Positions 53,193-60,992 of a stretch of DNA of 64,000 bases are shown here, in pieces. Numbering within the stretch: position 1 is the first letter of the stretch; each line of letters starts with the position of its first letter. Source of the DNA: Thermoflexus hugenholtzii (GTDB taxonomy: Bacteria; Chloroflexota; Anaerolineae; Thermoflexales; Thermoflexaceae); assembly GCF_018771565.1 (NCBI RefSeq), contig NZ_CP076326.1, positions 248,001 through 312,000 on the forward strand, given 5' to 3'. The notes below the pieces were generated by a model, which was not told the origin of the DNA, made no database searches, and saw only the letters and a list, made by a program, of their open reading frames with translations. The position numbers and the translations under genes were made by a program.

Positions 53193-53551
53193 GGCCGGCG
53201 CAGGCCTCGCGCCTCCAGGACGGGGAGCACAAAAAGGAATCCGGTCTCCGGATCCTCGAAGCGGCCGACCACCCGCTCCGTCTCCCGAATCAGCCGCTCC
53301 AGATCGAAATCATCCGGGACCACCGAGAACAGCGTCCGGTGATGGAAGGCCGCCTCCGCGCTCTCGATCAGGGCGCGCAGGGAGGGAACCAGCGGCACGT
53401 CGTCCCGGCCCACCCATTGCCGCAGGGAGGCCATCCCGATGGTGTCGATCATCGTCACCCCCGGGACGCCTAAGGCGCTCCAGACCCGCAGCACCTCGTG
53501 CACCTTCTCTAAGTTCGGGATCACCGCCACCACGCATTTCGGCATCCGCAA
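53189..53551 (-). CDS. PII-like signalling protein
   Basis: 120 residues with the PII/CutA-like ferredoxin fold pattern: CVVAVIPNLEKVHEVLRVWSALGVPGVTMIDTIGM (two beta-alpha units, shown in parts), a variable T-loop-like middle and RTLFSVVPDDFDLERLI, then ETGFLFVLPV. PII-like proteins bind adenine nucleotides or bicarbonate and control transporters encoded beside them. The antiporter gene is immediately upstream with 34 bases between, which fits that rule. The uridylylation Tyr and other GlnB hallmarks are absent, so it is not a classical nitrogen PII. Confidence 0.65.
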   Translation of the reverse strand: MRMPKCVVAVIPNLEKVHEVLRVWSALGVPGVTMIDTIGMASLRQWVGRDDVPLVPSLRALIESAEAAFHHRTLFSVVPDDFDLERLIRETERVVGRFEDPETGFLFVLPVLEARGLRRP

Positions 53552-53585
53552 CCTCCGGGAGCAGGGTTCGCGTTTCCCCGACCCT

Positions 53586-54779
53586 TCACCGGCCGAAAGA
53601 CCAGCGGAGCAGGATCGGGGTGATGAGGGTGGTGGCCAGGACCATCGCCACCACCGCCACGAACTCGAAAGGCTGGAGGAAGCCGGTGGAGAGGCCCAGG
53701 GAGGCCAGGATCAGGCCCACCTCCCCCCGCGAGATCATCCCCAGCCCCACCCGCCACGCCGCCAGCGGGCGGAACCCGCCCAGCCACGCCCCCAGGCCGC
53801 AGCCGACGACCTTGGAGATCACCGCGACGGCGATCAGGGCCAGGGTGAACCACAACCCCTCCAGCGACATCGTCCGCAGGTCCGCCCGCAGCCCCACCCC
53901 CACCAGGAAGAGGGGGACGAAGAACCCATACGCCGCCGGCCGCAGGCGCTCCGAGATGGCATGGCGCGCCGGATGGGCCCCCAGGCCCAGCCCCGCCAGG
54001 AAGGCACCGGTGATGGCCGCCAGCCCGCCCAGCTCCTCCGCCGTCCCGGCCAGGGCCAGGATGGCCACGAAGGAGAGGGCGATGAGGCCCTCGCTCACCG
54101 GCTGGCGCTCCACCCAGGTGGCGAGGCGGGGCAGCGCGAAGCGGGCGAGCAGGAAGGCCAGGACCAGGAAGAGGGCCATGCGGGCCAGGGCGATCAGCAG
54201 CCCGAGGCCCCCGGCCCCCGAGCCGCCCTCCGGGGTCACCACGCTGGTGAAGGCGGCCAGGGCCAGCAACGCCAGCACGTCATCCACCACCGCCGCCCCC
54301 AGCAGGGCGATCCCCTCCGGCGAGCGCAGCCGTCCCAGCTCCAGCAGCGTCTGGGCGGAGATGCTCACGCTGGTGGCGCTCAGCACCAGCCCCACATAGA
54401 TCGAAGAGGGCAGATCCCTGTGGAAGGGATAGGCGACCAGGGTCCCCAGCAGCAACGGCATCAGCACCCCTGCCGTCCCCGTGAGGAGCGCCACCCGGCG
54501 CGCATGCAGGAACTCCTCCAATTCGATCTCCAGCCCCGCCATGCCCATCAGGAGGATCACCCCCAGCTCTCCGAGGGCGAACACCATCCCCGGGAACTCC
54601 TGATGATGGAAGACCGGCCAGTTGAAGATGTTCAGCAGGCTGGGGCCCAGGAGGAGGCCGGCGATCAGCTCCCCCAGGATGGCCGGCTGGCGCAGCCGCA
54701 GGCTGATCCACGCCCCCGCCTTGGCAGCCAGGATCAGAAGAGCCAGCAACAACACAAGGGCCGGGATATGGGTCTCCAT
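53586..54779 (-). CDS. CPA2-family cation/proton antiporter
   Basis: 397 residues, 12-13 transmembrane helices, no C-terminal TrkA-N domain. QPAILGELIAGLLLGPSLLN opens the transport core, and GAAVVDDVLALLAL contains the Asp-Asp pair (D166, D167) of electrogenic Na+/H+ exchangers such as NapA. LGMISRGEVGLILASLGLS near the end is the conserved CPA2 motif. It exports Na+ or K+ in exchange for protons. ATG 54779 follows GGAGGGTGG; ATG 54791 is an alternative. The downstream PII-like gene probably encodes its regulator. Confidence 0.93.
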   Translation of the reverse strand: METHIPALVLLLALLILAAKAGAWISLRLRQPAILGELIAGLLLGPSLLNIFNWPVFHHQEFPGMVFALGELGVILLMGMAGLEIELEEFLHARRVALLTGTAGVLMPLLLGTLVAYPFHRDLPSSIYVGLVLSATSVSISAQTLLELGRLRSPEGIALLGAAVVDDVLALLALAAFTSVVTPEGGSGAGGLGLLIALARMALFLVLAFLLARFALPRLATWVERQPVSEGLIALSFVAILALAGTAEELGGLAAITGAFLAGLGLGAHPARHAISERLRPAAYGFFVPLFLVGVGLRADLRTMSLEGLWFTLALIAVAVISKVVGCGLGAWLGGFRPLAAWRVGLGMISRGEVGLILASLGLSTGFLQPFEFVAVVAMVLATTLITPILLRWSFGR

Positions 54780-54866
54780 GCCACCCTCCATGACCTCTGA
54801 GGACTCGAAGCCGGGCGATCGCGCCTCTCCTCGCTCCGAAGGAGCGGGTCGATCCCTCTCGTCCCC

Positions 54867-55700
54867 TCATCCTTCCGGCGTGAGGGAACGCTCCGGGGGA
54901 TCCCAGCGGAGGCGTTCGATGGGCCCATCCCGGCCGATCAGCCGGCGCAGCTGCTCCTGAAAGCGGAGCGGATCCCCGGTGGTGAAGAAGCGGGCCGTCG
55001 GCTCGGAGGATGGAGACGGCCCGCCCGCCTGCGCGCGCCATACCTCCAGGACCCGGCGGGCCACCGCCGGCGCGGGGTCGATCAGGAGGACCTCCGGGCC
55101 GCTCAGGCGCTGGATCAGCGGGGCGAGGAAGGCGTAGTGGGTGCAGGCCAGCACCAGGACGTCGGCGCCTGCCTGGAGGACCGGATCCAGATGAGCGCGG
55201 ACACTGGCCTCCGCCTCCGGGCCCTCCAGCAGCCCGGCCTCCACCTGCTCCACCCATCCGGTGCAGACCCGGGGGATCACCCGGACGTCCCGGGCGAACC
55301 GCTCCACCACCCGAGCCATCAGCGGGCCATTGAGCGTGCCGAAGGTCCCCAGCACCCCGATCACCCCGCTTCGGGTGCGGGCGGCGGCCGGCTTCACCGC
55401 CGGCTCGATGCCGACGAAGGGGATCTCGGGGAAGGTTTCCCGCAGCGGCCAGAGGGCGGCCGCCGAGGTGGTGTGGCTGGCCAGGACGATGACCCGCGCG
55501 CCCTGTTCCCGGAGGAAGCGCGTGATGGCCTCGGCGAACCGCCGGATCTCCTCCGGCGACCGCGGGCCGTAGGGGACGTGGGCCTGGTCGGCCACATAAA
55601 GGGTGGGGACCTGCGGGGCCAGCCGGACGAGCTCCCGCCACACCGAGAGCCCTCCGACCCCCGAATCGAAGATCCCCACCGCCGGCACAGGGTCTTTCAC
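54867..55700 (-). CDS. glutamate racemase homologue with first catalytic Cys replaced by Ser
   Basis: 277 residues from GTG 55700, which has AGGAGG seven bases upstream (the frame continues to 55766 into repeat sequence). The MurI fold is clear: VGIFDSGVGGLSVWREL with D12 and S13, YVADQAHVPYG, GVLGTFGTL and the second active-site motif ACTHY with C186. The first active-site motif, normally ACNT, reads ASHT: Ser75 and His76 replace Cys and Asn. MurI uses two Cys as acid/base pair, so D-glutamate formation should be impaired, unless Ser supports partial activity. If it is the only MurI of the genome it must work; otherwise it is a specialised paralogue. Confidence 0.85.
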   Translation of the reverse strand: MKDPVPAVGIFDSGVGGLSVWRELVRLAPQVPTLYVADQAHVPYGPRSPEEIRRFAEAITRFLREQGARVIVLASHTTSAAALWPLRETFPEIPFVGIEPAVKPAAARTRSGVIGVLGTFGTLNGPLMARVVERFARDVRVIPRVCTGWVEQVEAGLLEGPEAEASVRAHLDPVLQAGADVLVLACTHYAFLAPLIQRLSGPEVLLIDPAPAVARRVLEVWRAQAGGPSPSSEPTARFFTTGDPLRFQEQLRRLIGRDGPIERLRWDPPERSLTPEG

Positions 55701-55800
55701 GGTTCCCCTCCTGCGCAAAGGGGCTTTCACCCCCAGCTCTCCGTCTTCGAGATCGGGAAGGGTCACGCCGGAAGCCGCCCCAACCGCATTGGTTTTTCTG

Positions 55801-56632
55801 TAGGAGGGGCTCTCGCCCCGACTCCTGCCTTCAAGATCCCAAAGGCCACGGATGAAGCCACCTCCCCCAATCCCGAGCCTTCCGTCATCGGTGGCGCAAG
55901 GGTCGCGGCTGAAGCCGCTCTTACCAAAACGATATCAATCTTTTGGTAGGAGGGGCTTTAGCCCCAAACCTATCTCCAAGATCCCAAAGGCCACGGATGA
56001 AGGCCGCCCTCCACAATCCCGAACCTTCCGTCTTCGATGGCGCAAGGGTCGCGGCTAAAGCCGCTCCTACCCAAACACATCGTTCTTTTTGGTAGGAGGG
56101 GCTTTCGCCCCGAACTCCTGCCTTCAAGATCCCAAAGGCCACGGATGAAGGCCGCCCTCCACAATCCCGAACCTTCCGTCTTCGATGGCGCAAGGGTCGC
56201 GGCTAAAGCCGCTCCTACCCAAACACATCGTTCTTTTTGGTAGGAGGGGCTTTCGCCCCGAACTCCTGCCTTCAAGATCCCAAAGGCCACGGATGAAGGC
56301 CGCCCCCCACAATCCCGAACCTTCCGTCATCGGTGGCGCAAGGGTCACGGCTAAAGCCGCTCCTACCAAAACGACATCAATCTTTTGGTAGGAGGGGCTT
56401 CAGCCCCGAACCCCTGCCTTCAAGATCCCAAGGGCCACGGATGAAGCCGCCCCCACAATCCCGAACCTTCCGTCTTTGGCGGCGCAAGGGTCGCGGCTAA
56501 AGCCGCTCCTACCAAAACGACATCAATCTTTTGGTAGGAGGGGCTTTAGCCCCGAACCTGCCTTCAAGATCCCCAAGGCCACGGATGAAGCCGCCCCCAC
56601 AATCCCGAACCTTCCGTCTTCGATAACACAAG
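55801..56632 (-). repeat. six-unit REP/BIME array
   Basis: Occupies the 933-base gap between the MurI homologue and the RAYT gene. Units start at TAGGAGGGGC at 55801, 55947, 56093, 56241, 56389 and 56535 (period 146-148 bp). Each unit has a GGGGC-TTT-GCCCC-type hairpin at one end and a GCGGC-TAAA-GCCGC hairpin at the other, joined by about 90 conserved bases. Copies are 90 percent or more alike by eye. The region 55701-55800 holds a decayed half unit. Confidence 0.92.
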
Positions 56633-56633
56633 G

Positions 56634-57197
56634 TCATGGCTGAAGATGTTTCGATTGGAGAACATCATCCCTCATCCACCATCGCCATCCCAACATCTGC
56701 TCCGCGTAAACCAAATTCGCGCTGCTATAAGGATATTCGCAAGGATCCCCCACCAGCCCTCGCCGAACCGGGTTTTCCTCAATATAGCGTGCAATCTTCT
56801 CCACGCTTTCTTCCGCACGAAGCGCGTGATCATAGAAGGCAGATTGCCAGAAAGGACCTGACCGTCCCAGAAGTCTGTTCAGCGCCCTCCCCGTGCAGCC
56901 CTTCAATCTCCGCACCACGTCGCTGAGCCTGCTCTGCCCGGTCAGTATGCCCAGGAGATGAACGTGATCCGGCATTACGACGAATGACAGCAAAGCGAAT
57001 CCGCTCTCCCGCTGCCACTGTAACAGGTGTTCGATGAAATGTTGTGCCACCACGCCGATCAGCAGCGGACGGCGTTGATCAACGGTGAAGGTGACGAAGT
57101 AAACTCGGCCCGTTTCGGAAAAGCGTCCTTTTCGAAGGGCGCGATGCCCGGGCGTCTCTTGTCCATAACGTAGACGAGGAACCTCATCAGACGGCAT
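56634..57197 (-). CDS. REP-associated tyrosine transposase (RAYT)
   Basis: 187 residues of the IS200-like Y1 transposase family specialised for REP elements (TnpA_REP). GRVYFVTFTVDQRRPLL opens the catalytic domain; VMPDHVHLLGIL carries the HUH pair (residues 78 and 80); RYIEENPVRRGLV holds the nucleophile Tyr (138). All catalytic residues are present. The start is ATG 57197 (a TTG three bases upstream would add one residue). The gene is embedded between REP units on both sides, the standard genomic setting of a RAYT. Confidence 0.92.
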   Translation of the reverse strand: MPSDEVPRLRYGQETPGHRALRKGRFSETGRVYFVTFTVDQRRPLLIGVVAQHFIEHLLQWQRESGFALLSFVVMPDHVHLLGILTGQSRLSDVVRRLKGCTGRALNRLLGRSGPFWQSAFYDHALRAEESVEKIARYIEENPVRRGLVGDPCEYPYSSANLVYAEQMLGWRWWMRDDVLQSKHLQP

Positions 57198-57249
57198 CAA
57201 TGCGGCCTCGCTTAGGGAAGAATCCGTCTATCCACGGACCGAGTCTCCT

Positions 57250-57421
57250 GGCAGAAGGAGCTTCAGCCCCGAACCTGCCTTCAAGATCCCCAAGGCCACG
57301 GATGAAGCCGCCCCCCACAATCCCGAACCTTCCGTCATCGGTGGCGCAAGGGTCGCGGCTGAAGCCGCTCCTACCAAAACGATATCGTTCTTTTTGCAGG
57401 AGGGGCTTCAGCCTCGAACTC
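57250..57421 (-). repeat. REP unit on the upstream side of the RAYT gene
   Basis: One full unit of the same family (CAAGATC, GGCCACGGATGAAG, TCCGTCATCGG landmarks) plus the next half hairpin GGAGGGGCTTCAGCC. Together with the array at 55801-56632 it brackets the transposase. Confidence 0.88.
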
Positions 57422-57551
57422 CCGTCAAGAAGCGGTCGAACGATTTTATTATAACGCCCCGGGGCTTGGGTCCATGGGGGAGAGAATCTTCGCGACGAAG
57501 CGGACCATCGGACGTTTCGGATCGTTGAGGAGCCGATCCGGCAGGCGCGGA

Positions 57552-57629
57552 GGGTGTGTCCCAATTTTGTCGGGCTGGTCGCTTTGTAGGACAACTGCGA
57601 GCAGTTGTCTACGATTTTGGGACACACCC
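57552..57629. mobile_element. MITE-like element with 13-bp terminal inverted repeats
   Basis: Perfect 13-bp ends, GGGTGTGTCCCAA (57552-57564) and its complement (57617-57629), enclose an inner hairpin GTAGGACAACTGC-GA-GCAGTTGTCTAC. Flanking 7-mers GCGCGGA and GCGTGGA differ at one base and could be an old target-site duplication. No coding capacity. The inner hairpin is the same family as those at 20252 and 38100. The rest of the 57198-57649 gap is the REP unit and plain sequence. Confidence 0.6.
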
Positions 57630-57649
57630 GCGTGGAAGGTTGAGGGCAT

Positions 57650-58477
57650 TCAGGCGATGGGAGTCCGGGGAAGGCCCCTCAATGGGCCTTCCCCCTTGCT
57701 TTCTTCCTCCAGCGCGCCGTTCCCCAGAGCCTGGCGGATGGCCCAGACGGCCTCCAGGAAAGCGGCGTGGGACCAGCGGTCGGCGCCCCGGGGCCGCGGG
57801 AGGGAGATGGGGATCTCCGCCACGATCGCCCCGGGGCGCGGCCGCATCACCAGCACCCGGTCCGCCAGCCGGGCGGCCTCATGCACGTCGTGGGTGACCA
57901 TCAACACGGTTTTGCGCTGCCGCTCCCAGAGGGAGAGGAGGAGCTCGTTTAAGCGCTCCCGGGTCAGAGCGTCCAGGGTGGCGAAGGGCTCATCGAGGAG
58001 GAGGATCTCCGGGTCGGCGGCCAGGGCGCGGGCCAGGGCCACCCGATGCTGCATCCCGCCGGAGAGCTCCCGGGGGTAAGCGTCCTCGAAGCCCTCCAGC
58101 CCCACCTGCCGGAGCCACGCCCGCGCCCGCCGGTCCGCCTCGGGCCCCCTCAGCCCGTTCAGCTCCAGCGGCAGGCGCACGTTCTCCAGGGCCGTCCGCC
58201 ACGGCAGCAGCGAGTCCTTCTGAAACACGATCCCAATCCGCCGGTCCGGCCCCCGGAGGGGCTGATCCATCAACCGGACTTCCCCCTGCGTCGGGCGCAG
58301 CAGGCCCGCCAGGATACGCAGCAGGGTGGTCTTCCCGCACCCCGAGGGCCCCACGAGGCAGACGAACTCCCCGGGCCGCAGCGCGAGGGAGACCTTCCGC
58401 AGGGCCCATACCTCCCCCCGGGCGGTCGGATAGCAGTGAGCGATCCCGCGCGCCACCAGGATCGGCCGATCGGTCAT
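57650..58477 (-). CDS. ABC transporter ATP-binding protein, riboflavin importer (RibXY-associated)
   Basis: 275 residues, a complete SsuB/TauB/ThiZ-type ABC ATPase: Walker A GPSGCGKTTLLRIL near 43, Q-loop VFQKDSLLPWR, signature LSGGMQHRVALARAL, Walker B ILLLDEPFATLD and H-loop VTHDVHEAARLAD. ATG 58477 overlaps the stop of the substrate-binding protein gene by four bases. As third gene of an operon controlled by an FMN riboswitch it most likely energises riboflavin uptake; sequence alone would also fit nitrate/sulfonate or thiamine-precursor import. Confidence 0.9.
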   Translation of the reverse strand: MTDRPILVARGIAHCYPTARGEVWALRKVSLALRPGEFVCLVGPSGCGKTTLLRILAGLLRPTQGEVRLMDQPLRGPDRRIGIVFQKDSLLPWRTALENVRLPLELNGLRGPEADRRARAWLRQVGLEGFEDAYPRELSGGMQHRVALARALAADPEILLLDEPFATLDALTRERLNELLLSLWERQRKTVLMVTHDVHEAARLADRVLVMRPRPGAIVAEIPISLPRPRGADRWSHAAFLEAVWAIRQALGNGALEEESKGEGPLRGLPRTPIA

Positions 58478-59484
58478 CGCCCGCGCTCCACCAGAGGCCA
58501 GAGCTCCTCCACGAAGGCGTTGGTGTAAGCGGCGTGGATGTCCCCGGGCTCTTTGAGCTGGCCCATCCGCACCAGGACTCGGGTCATCTCCTCCCAGGCC
58601 CGGGGATCGGAGCGGCCGGGCACCTCCGCCTCCCACAGCGGCAGCGTGGCCTGCAGCACCTCCCACTGGGCCGCCTCGTTCTCCCCGCTCAGCCCTTCCA
58701 CATACTTCTTGCTGATCTCAAAGGCCTCCTTCGGGTTTCGCAGCGTGTCCCGCAGCCCGCGCAGGAACGCCCGCAGGAACCGCCGCACCAGGTCCGGCTG
58801 GTCCCGGATCGTCCGCTCGTTGGTCAGGATGCCGTTGCCCACCAGGGCGGCGTAATCCGCCACGTCGATGACGGTCACATCCAGGCCGGCCCGCCGCAGC
58901 ATGAGAGGCTCGTTGTTGATGTAACCCACCGCCGCATCCACCTTCCCCTCCCGGACCGCCGCCACCTGGGTGAAACCGCCCAGGTCCACCGCCCGCACCT
59001 CCTCCTCGGGGATCCCCGTGGCGTAGAGGAGGGCCTTGAAGCCGACATACGAGGCTCCGAAGAACCCGGGCAGCCCGACGGTCTTCCCCCGCAGGTCCTG
59101 GGGAGAGCGGATGCCTTTCTCCGCCCGGGCGAAGATGGCGATGGGGTAGCGCTGATACCACTGGGCGATCATCACCACGGGCAACCCCTGGGCCCGGGCC
59201 AGGGGCACCTGCTCGCCGCTCACCAGAGCGAAGGGGAGCTGCCCGGCCCCCACCAGCTGCACCCCGTTGGTCTCGAAGCTGTAATCGAAGGAGAGCTGGA
59301 TCCCCTCCTGGGCGAAGTAGCCCTTCTCCACCGCCACGTAGAAGGGAGCGAACTGGACGTTGGCGATGTAGCCCATGGGCAACCGGATGGGGGTGGGCGT
59401 GGCCGGGCCGGGCGGGCCCGCCAGGGCCTGACACGCGGTCAGGGCCAGGATGCCGCTGACGAGGAAGAGAAGTCGTCGGCGCAT
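58474..59484 (-). CDS. ribY: riboflavin-type ABC substrate-binding lipoprotein (RibY-like)
   Basis: 336 residues of the NMT1/THI5-like family. Lipoprotein signal MRRRLLFLVSGILALTAC with Cys18 as lipid site, then MGYIANVQFAPFYVAVEKGYF, SGEQVPLARAQGLPVVMIAQ, LRGKTVGLPGFFG and GKVDAAVGYINNEP, the ligand-binding cleft. Relatives bind pyrimidine precursors (ThiY) or riboflavin (RibY). The FMN riboswitch at the head of the operon argues for riboflavin. It follows ribX by about 50 bases. Confidence 0.85.
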   Translation of the reverse strand: MRRRLLFLVSGILALTACQALAGPPGPATPTPIRLPMGYIANVQFAPFYVAVEKGYFAQEGIQLSFDYSFETNGVQLVGAGQLPFALVSGEQVPLARAQGLPVVMIAQWYQRYPIAIFARAEKGIRSPQDLRGKTVGLPGFFGASYVGFKALLYATGIPEEEVRAVDLGGFTQVAAVREGKVDAAVGYINNEPLMLRRAGLDVTVIDVADYAALVGNGILTNERTIRDQPDLVRRFLRAFLRGLRDTLRNPKEAFEISKKYVEGLSGENEAAQWEVLQATLPLWEAEVPGRSDPRAWEEMTRVLVRMGQLKEPGDIHAAYTNAFVEELWPLVERGR

Positions 59485-59535
59485 CGGGATACCTCCGTCG
59501 GGATAGGATGACAGGCGATCCGCCCCGCGGGCGGG

Positions 59536-60312
59536 TTATCGGCGCAGACAGCGATGCTCCAGCCCGGTGAGCAGGCCGTAGAGCAACAGCGCCTGGGAGG
59601 CCAGGAGCAGGATCCCTCCGAACACCAGGGGGGTGTCGTAGAGCCCCTGGCCCTGCTTGATCAGGAAGCCGATCCCCCGGTCGGCGCTGATCAGCTCCCC
59701 CACGAAGGCGCCGATGACCGAGAGGGTGGCCCCGATCTTCAGCCCGCCGAAGATCACCGGCAGGGCCGCCGGCCACTCCAGCTTCCGGAAGGTCTGCCAG
59801 CGGGTGGCCTGCAGGCTCCGGAACAGCTCCCGCCACTCCGGCGGGACCTGGCGGAAGCCGGCGATGGCGGAGATCAGCACCGGGAAGAAGGCGATGAGGG
59901 CGCTGACCAGGACCCGGGCCAGCAACCCCGGCCCGAACCAGATGATGAGCAACGGCGCCACGGCGACGATGGGGACAGCCTGGGAGGCTACCAGATACGG
60001 CGCCACCAGCCGCTCAAAGGGGCGCCAGTGGGCCAGGGGATAAGCCAGGAGGAGGCCGACGGTCACCCCCAGGCCCAGACCCAGGCCGACCTCGACGGCG
60101 GTGGCCACCCAGTGCCGCCAGAGGGTCCCCTCAACGGCCAGCGCCCACAGCCGGGCGGCCACCCGCTCCGGCCCGGGGAGGATGAAAGGCGGATAATCCC
60201 CCCAGCGGACGATGAGGCTCCACAGGATCAGGAAAAGGGCGGCGGCGCCCGCCCGGGGCAGCCAGATGGAACCCCGCATGCGGAGACGAACCCCGATCTC
60301 TTTCCGGCTCAT
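59536..60312 (-). CDS. ribX: riboflavin-type ABC permease (RibX-like)
   Basis: 258 residues, six transmembrane helices, binding-protein-dependent transport (BPD) permease. The EAA motif region reads FRSLQATRWQTFRKLEWPAALPVIFGGLK near residues 165-193 (given in part), which docks to the ATPase. ATG 60312 has GGAGGACTGGGG upstream; the open frame runs further up through the terminator region but has no start context there. First gene of the operon behind the FMN riboswitch. Confidence 0.87.
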   Translation of the reverse strand: MSRKEIGVRLRMRGSIWLPRAGAAALFLILWSLIVRWGDYPPFILPGPERVAARLWALAVEGTLWRHWVATAVEVGLGLGLGVTVGLLLAYPLAHWRPFERLVAPYLVASQAVPIVAVAPLLIIWFGPGLLARVLVSALIAFFPVLISAIAGFRQVPPEWRELFRSLQATRWQTFRKLEWPAALPVIFGGLKIGATLSVIGAFVGELISADRGIGFLIKQGQGLYDTPLVFGGILLLASQALLLYGLLTGLEHRCLRR

Positions 60313-60370
60313 CCCCAGTCCTCCCCGGATCGAAGATCGCCCTCGGACCGTGGGTCCGATCCCAGGCGAT

Positions 60371-60409
60371 GGAAAACAAAACGCCCCGAAGGCGGTGGAC
60401 CTTCGGGGC
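60371..60409 (-). terminator. tandem terminator 3 of the riboflavin operon leader
   Basis: Minus-strand stem GCCCCGAAGG / CCTTCGGGGC (60383-60392 and 60400-60409), 7-base loop, followed by GTTTTGTTTTCC. Nearest to ribX. Confidence 0.8.
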
Positions 60410-60473
60410 AAGGCGATGGAGGCCCGCCCGGGGATCTCCGGCATCCCCGGGTCGGGTTGTTCCCCACGGCGGA

Positions 60474-60507
60474 ACAAAAACCCCCGAAGGCGGTGGACCT
60501 TCGGGGG
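60474..60507 (-). terminator. tandem terminator 2 of the riboflavin operon leader
   Basis: Minus-strand stem CCCCCGAAGG / CCTTCGGGGG (60481-60490 and 60498-60507), same 7-base loop as terminator 3, followed by TTTTTGTTCC. Confidence 0.82.
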
Positions 60508-60540
60508 CAGGGCAACGCCTTCGCCGCGCATGGGCGTAGA

Positions 60541-60578
60541 ACAGAAACCCCGAAGGCGTGGGAGGAATGCCTTCGGGG
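60541..60578 (-). terminator. tandem terminator 1, nearest the FMN aptamer
   Basis: Minus-strand stem CCCCGAAGGC / GCCTTCGGGG (60548-60557 and 60569-60578), 11-base loop, followed by TTTCTGTTC. It lies 37 bases after the aptamer P1 stem and is the likely expression platform. Confidence 0.8.
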
Positions 60579-60615
60579 CAGGCCACGCGCATGCGCAGCG
60601 CGCCATGGGAACGCC

Positions 60616-60779
60616 ACCTGCTCCCATCCCGACTATACGGTCGGCCCCGGACTTTCACCGGTGTCCTGCCTCGGCCGGAGGGCCTCGGCTCGCGGGCTGA
60701 GGAGGTGAGCGGATGCTCCCTCCATCACCGCCGGTCGGGAATTGGCCGCCCGAGGGCGGCCTCACCCTGCCCCGCAGGT
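60616..60779 (-). promoter_or_regulatory. FMN riboswitch (RFN element)
   Basis: On the minus strand the P1 arms ACCTGC and GCAGGT (60774-60779 with 60616-60621) enclose the conserved RFN core: GGGGCAGGGTG, ATTCCCGACCGGCGGT, GCCCGCGAGC, GACACCGGTGAAAGTCCGG and GGCCGACCGTATAGTCGGG, then ATGGGAG. All invariant blocks are recognisable. One side stem carries an added GGCCGCCC hairpin. Binding of FMN would favour the terminators downstream and stop synthesis of the transporter mRNA. Confidence 0.93.
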
Positions 60780-60806
60780 CGTGCCTATTCGGTTGGATCT
60801 GTGGAC

Positions 60807-60835
60807 AGTATAGACGGAAGCCCCTATGCCGTCAA
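60807..60835 (-). promoter_or_regulatory. promoter of the riboflavin transport operon
   Basis: Minus-strand TTGACG (60830-60835) and TATACT (60807-60812), 17 bp apart, 28 bases before the aptamer. Confidence 0.82.
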
Positions 60836-60944
60836 ACTCTCCCTCCTGCCGATCTGCCCGTCGCCGCTCGAACCTGCCGGCAGCGGGTCAGCGAAGGCCC
60901 GGGCCTCTTTCGGATATCTGGCGTGATCTGCATTCGGTTGGGAT

Positions 60945-60973
60945 TTGGTCTTTGGTCGGGCTGGGGGTATGAT
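60945..60973 (+). promoter_or_regulatory. promoter of toxin-antitoxin module 1
   Basis: TTGGTC (60945-60950) and TATGAT (60968-60973), 17 bp apart, 19 bases before ATG 60993. Confidence 0.75.
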
Positions 60974-60992
60974 GGGAGGCGGGAGGTGTTCG

